In this document: positions 5,309 through 5,916 of the stretch, piece after piece
Layout: every line of letters begins with the position of its first letter
Position numbering within the stretch: position 1 is the stretch's first letter
Origin: RGIG3009 sp045648765
GTDB taxonomy: Bacteria; Bacillota; Clostridia; Oscillospirales; Acutalibacteraceae
NCBI GenBank assembly: GCA_045648765.1
Contig: JAZROQ010000030.1
Span: 1-5,916, forward strand
Direction: 5' to 3'
DNA length: 5,916 bases
Program-made: the position numbers and the translations under genes
Notes under the pieces: model-generated
Told to the model about the DNA's origin: nothing
The model's database searches: none
The model's input: only the letters and a program-made list of their open reading frames with translations

Positions 5309-5361
5309 TCAAAGAAAATCCTCGGTTTTCTGACCAGTTCTTTTTTGGACACGAGAGACAG

Positions 5362-5396
5362 AAAAAACTCTTGTTCGAAAGAACAAGAGTTTTTTC
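5362..5396. terminator. Strong terminator after the small membrane protein gene, likely bidirectional
   Basis: AAAAAACTCTTGTTC (5362-5376), a GAAA tetraloop and GAACAAGAGTTTTTT (5381-5395) form a perfect 15-bp stem ending in T runs on both strands. It is 53 nt past the stop codon. The 53 nt between hold only a weak hairpin (AGAAAATC/GGTTTTCT, about 5313-5331). Confidence 0.92.
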
Positions 5397-5397
5397 A

Positions 5398-5568
5398 GTT
5401 ATATTCGCCTTCGGCGAGTTATATTGAGCTTCGCTCAGTTATATTTGCTACGCAAGTGATATTCGCTTCGCGAGTTAAAGGGTGAATATAATATCACTTT
5501 TGCCAAAGGCAAAAATATCACTATGCCGCAAGGCATAATATCACTCTGTGCGCAGCACAGAATATCAC
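5398..5568. repeat. Array of seven hairpins with 8-nt linkers that invert at the centre
   Basis: Left half: linkers GTTATATT (5398, 5418, 5438) and GTGATATT (5456) alternate with the hairpins TCGCC-TTC-GGCGA (5405-5417), TGAGC-TTC-GCTCA (5425-5437), TTGC-TAC-GCAA (5445-5455) and TCGC-TTC-GCGA (5463-5473). Right half: linkers AATATCAC (5490, 5514, 5537, 5561) alternate with TTTTGCC-AAA-GGCAAAA (5498-5514), TATGCC-GCAA-GGCATA (5522-5537) and TCTGTGC-GCA-GCACAGA (5545-5561). AATATCAC is the reverse complement of GTGATATT, so left and right linkers can pair in nested order. That would give a ladder of 8-bp helices with hairpins on both sides. Every stem differs in sequence, yet every stem pairs perfectly. 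The array lies between a terminator and a promoter and has no supported reading frame. I do not recognise it as a named repeat family. Confidence 0.85.
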
Positions 5569-5575
5569 TAACATC

Positions 5576-5604
5576 TTGCCTATTCACCGCTTTTATGCTA
5601 TAAT
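5576..5604 (+). promoter_or_regulatory. Promoter of the last gene, copy 2 of the shared cassette
   Basis: TTGCCT (5576-5581), a 17-bp spacer and a perfect TATAAT (5599-5604) with TGC before it. The 23 bp at 5587-5609 are identical to 4963-4985, and CTTGC at the -35 and AGAGGT at the ribosome binding site also recur in both copies. The promoter begins 8 nt after the last linker of the hairpin array. Confidence 0.82.
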
Positions 5605-5624
5605 ACACTCAAGAGGTGAATTAT

Positions 5625-5916
5625 ATGAAATTGTTTAATTCTTTTAAAACAAACAGGGAATTTATTAACCAAACAGAATTTGTAAATGTTTATTCTGTAA
5701 AATGTGATGAAAAAGTGTATACAATCATTATTCCTAAGAAAAGAGCCAATAACAAAACTATAATTCATTTCATTCATAATACTATTTGTTGGGAGCAAAT
5801 TCCTCGTTTCCCTAAACTTGCAGGCAAACAATATGGAGATAGAATACCGATTTACAAATTTGCTGCAAAAGTTTTGAATACTCTTTTTGTTCTCAAGGGA
5901 AATCCTCTTGGTGATG
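5625..5916 (+). CDS. Start of an unrecognised AT-rich gene (cut by window edge)
   Basis: ATG at 5625 is preceded by AAGAGGTGA (5611-5619), a strong Shine-Dalgarno sequence with a 5-nt gap. The frame stays open for 97 codons to the window end. It reads MKLFNSFKTNREF, then a stretch rich in Lys, Asn and Ile (including VYTIIIPKKRANNK and IIHFIHNTICWEQIPRF), then KLAGKQYGDRIPIYKFAAKVL. There is no signal peptide or membrane helix in this part, so a soluble protein is likely. I recognise no family and no catalytic motif. Base composition resembles the small membrane protein gene and differs from the genes before 4700. Confidence 0.75.
   Translation, partial: MKLFNSFKTNREFINQTEFVNVYSVKCDEKVYTIIIPKKRANNKTIIHFIHNTICWEQIPRFPKLAGKQYGDRIPIYKFAAKVLNTLFVLKGNPLGD

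Noticed and set aside
5311..5345. Second terminator just after the membrane protein gene
   Set aside because: The AGAAAATC/GGTTTTCT hairpin is weak with a 3-nt loop, and the nearest T run is about 10 nt away. The strong hairpin at 5362 explains termination better.
5398..5568. CRISPR array
   Set aside because: The constant parts are only 8 nt and flip orientation at the centre. The variable parts are self-complementary hairpins of 11-17 nt, not spacers. No cas gene is in view.
5598..5831. Minus-strand 77-codon open frame at the right end
   Set aside because: It is opposite the gene starting at 5625, which has a strong promoter and ribosome binding site. The minus frame has neither.

Overview
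The window looks like chromosomal DNA from a low-to-moderate GC Firmicute, most likely a Clostridia/Oscillospirales-type gut bacterium. The pointers are tRNA genes that encode their own CCA ends, strong AGGAGG-like ribosome binding sites, several GTG starts, consensus TTGACA/TATAAT promoters with 17-bp spacers, a DUF1846 protein, and a clostridial-style transglutaminase lipoprotein. The taxonomic call is inference; no lineage-defining gene is present.

Layout. Positions 1-186 (minus strand) hold the start of a tRNA gene cut by the window edge (probably Arg), a complete tRNA-Gly(TCC) and its promoter. Positions 206-2976 (minus strand) hold three genes read in the order LolD/MacB-type ABC ATPase, a membrane-anchored protein resembling a LytR-CpsA-Psr (LCP) domain without its catalytic residues, and a transglutaminase-like lipoprotein. 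The first two overlap by ATGA and are surely co-expressed; the third follows after 97 nt and may have its own promoter. All three products would work at or outside the membrane, but no permease for the ATPase is in view. An intergenic region with an 11-bp direct repeat separates this set from a divergent plus-strand gene, 3157-4644, encoding a full-length DUF1846 (UPF0371) protein.

Positions 4682-4861 hold a tidy tRNA-Leu(TAA) unit: consensus promoter, a dyad over the predicted transcription start, the tRNA, and a strong terminator. From about 4862 the character changes to AT-rich accessory DNA. There are inverted copies of the tRNA-Leu terminator arm, heptad repeats, a 101-aa three-helix membrane protein (5003-5308), a perfect 15-bp terminator hairpin, and an array of seven short hairpins whose 8-nt linkers flip orientation at the centre. 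Last comes the start of an unrecognised gene (5625 to the window edge). The two small genes carry the same promoter cassette, including a perfect 23-bp direct repeat, although their products are unrelated.

The most unusual material is the hairpin 'ladder' at 5398-5568 together with the duplicated promoter cassette, which may be part of one repeat or mobile regulatory element. Second is the pairing of an orphan ABC ATPase with a seemingly dead LCP-like protein.
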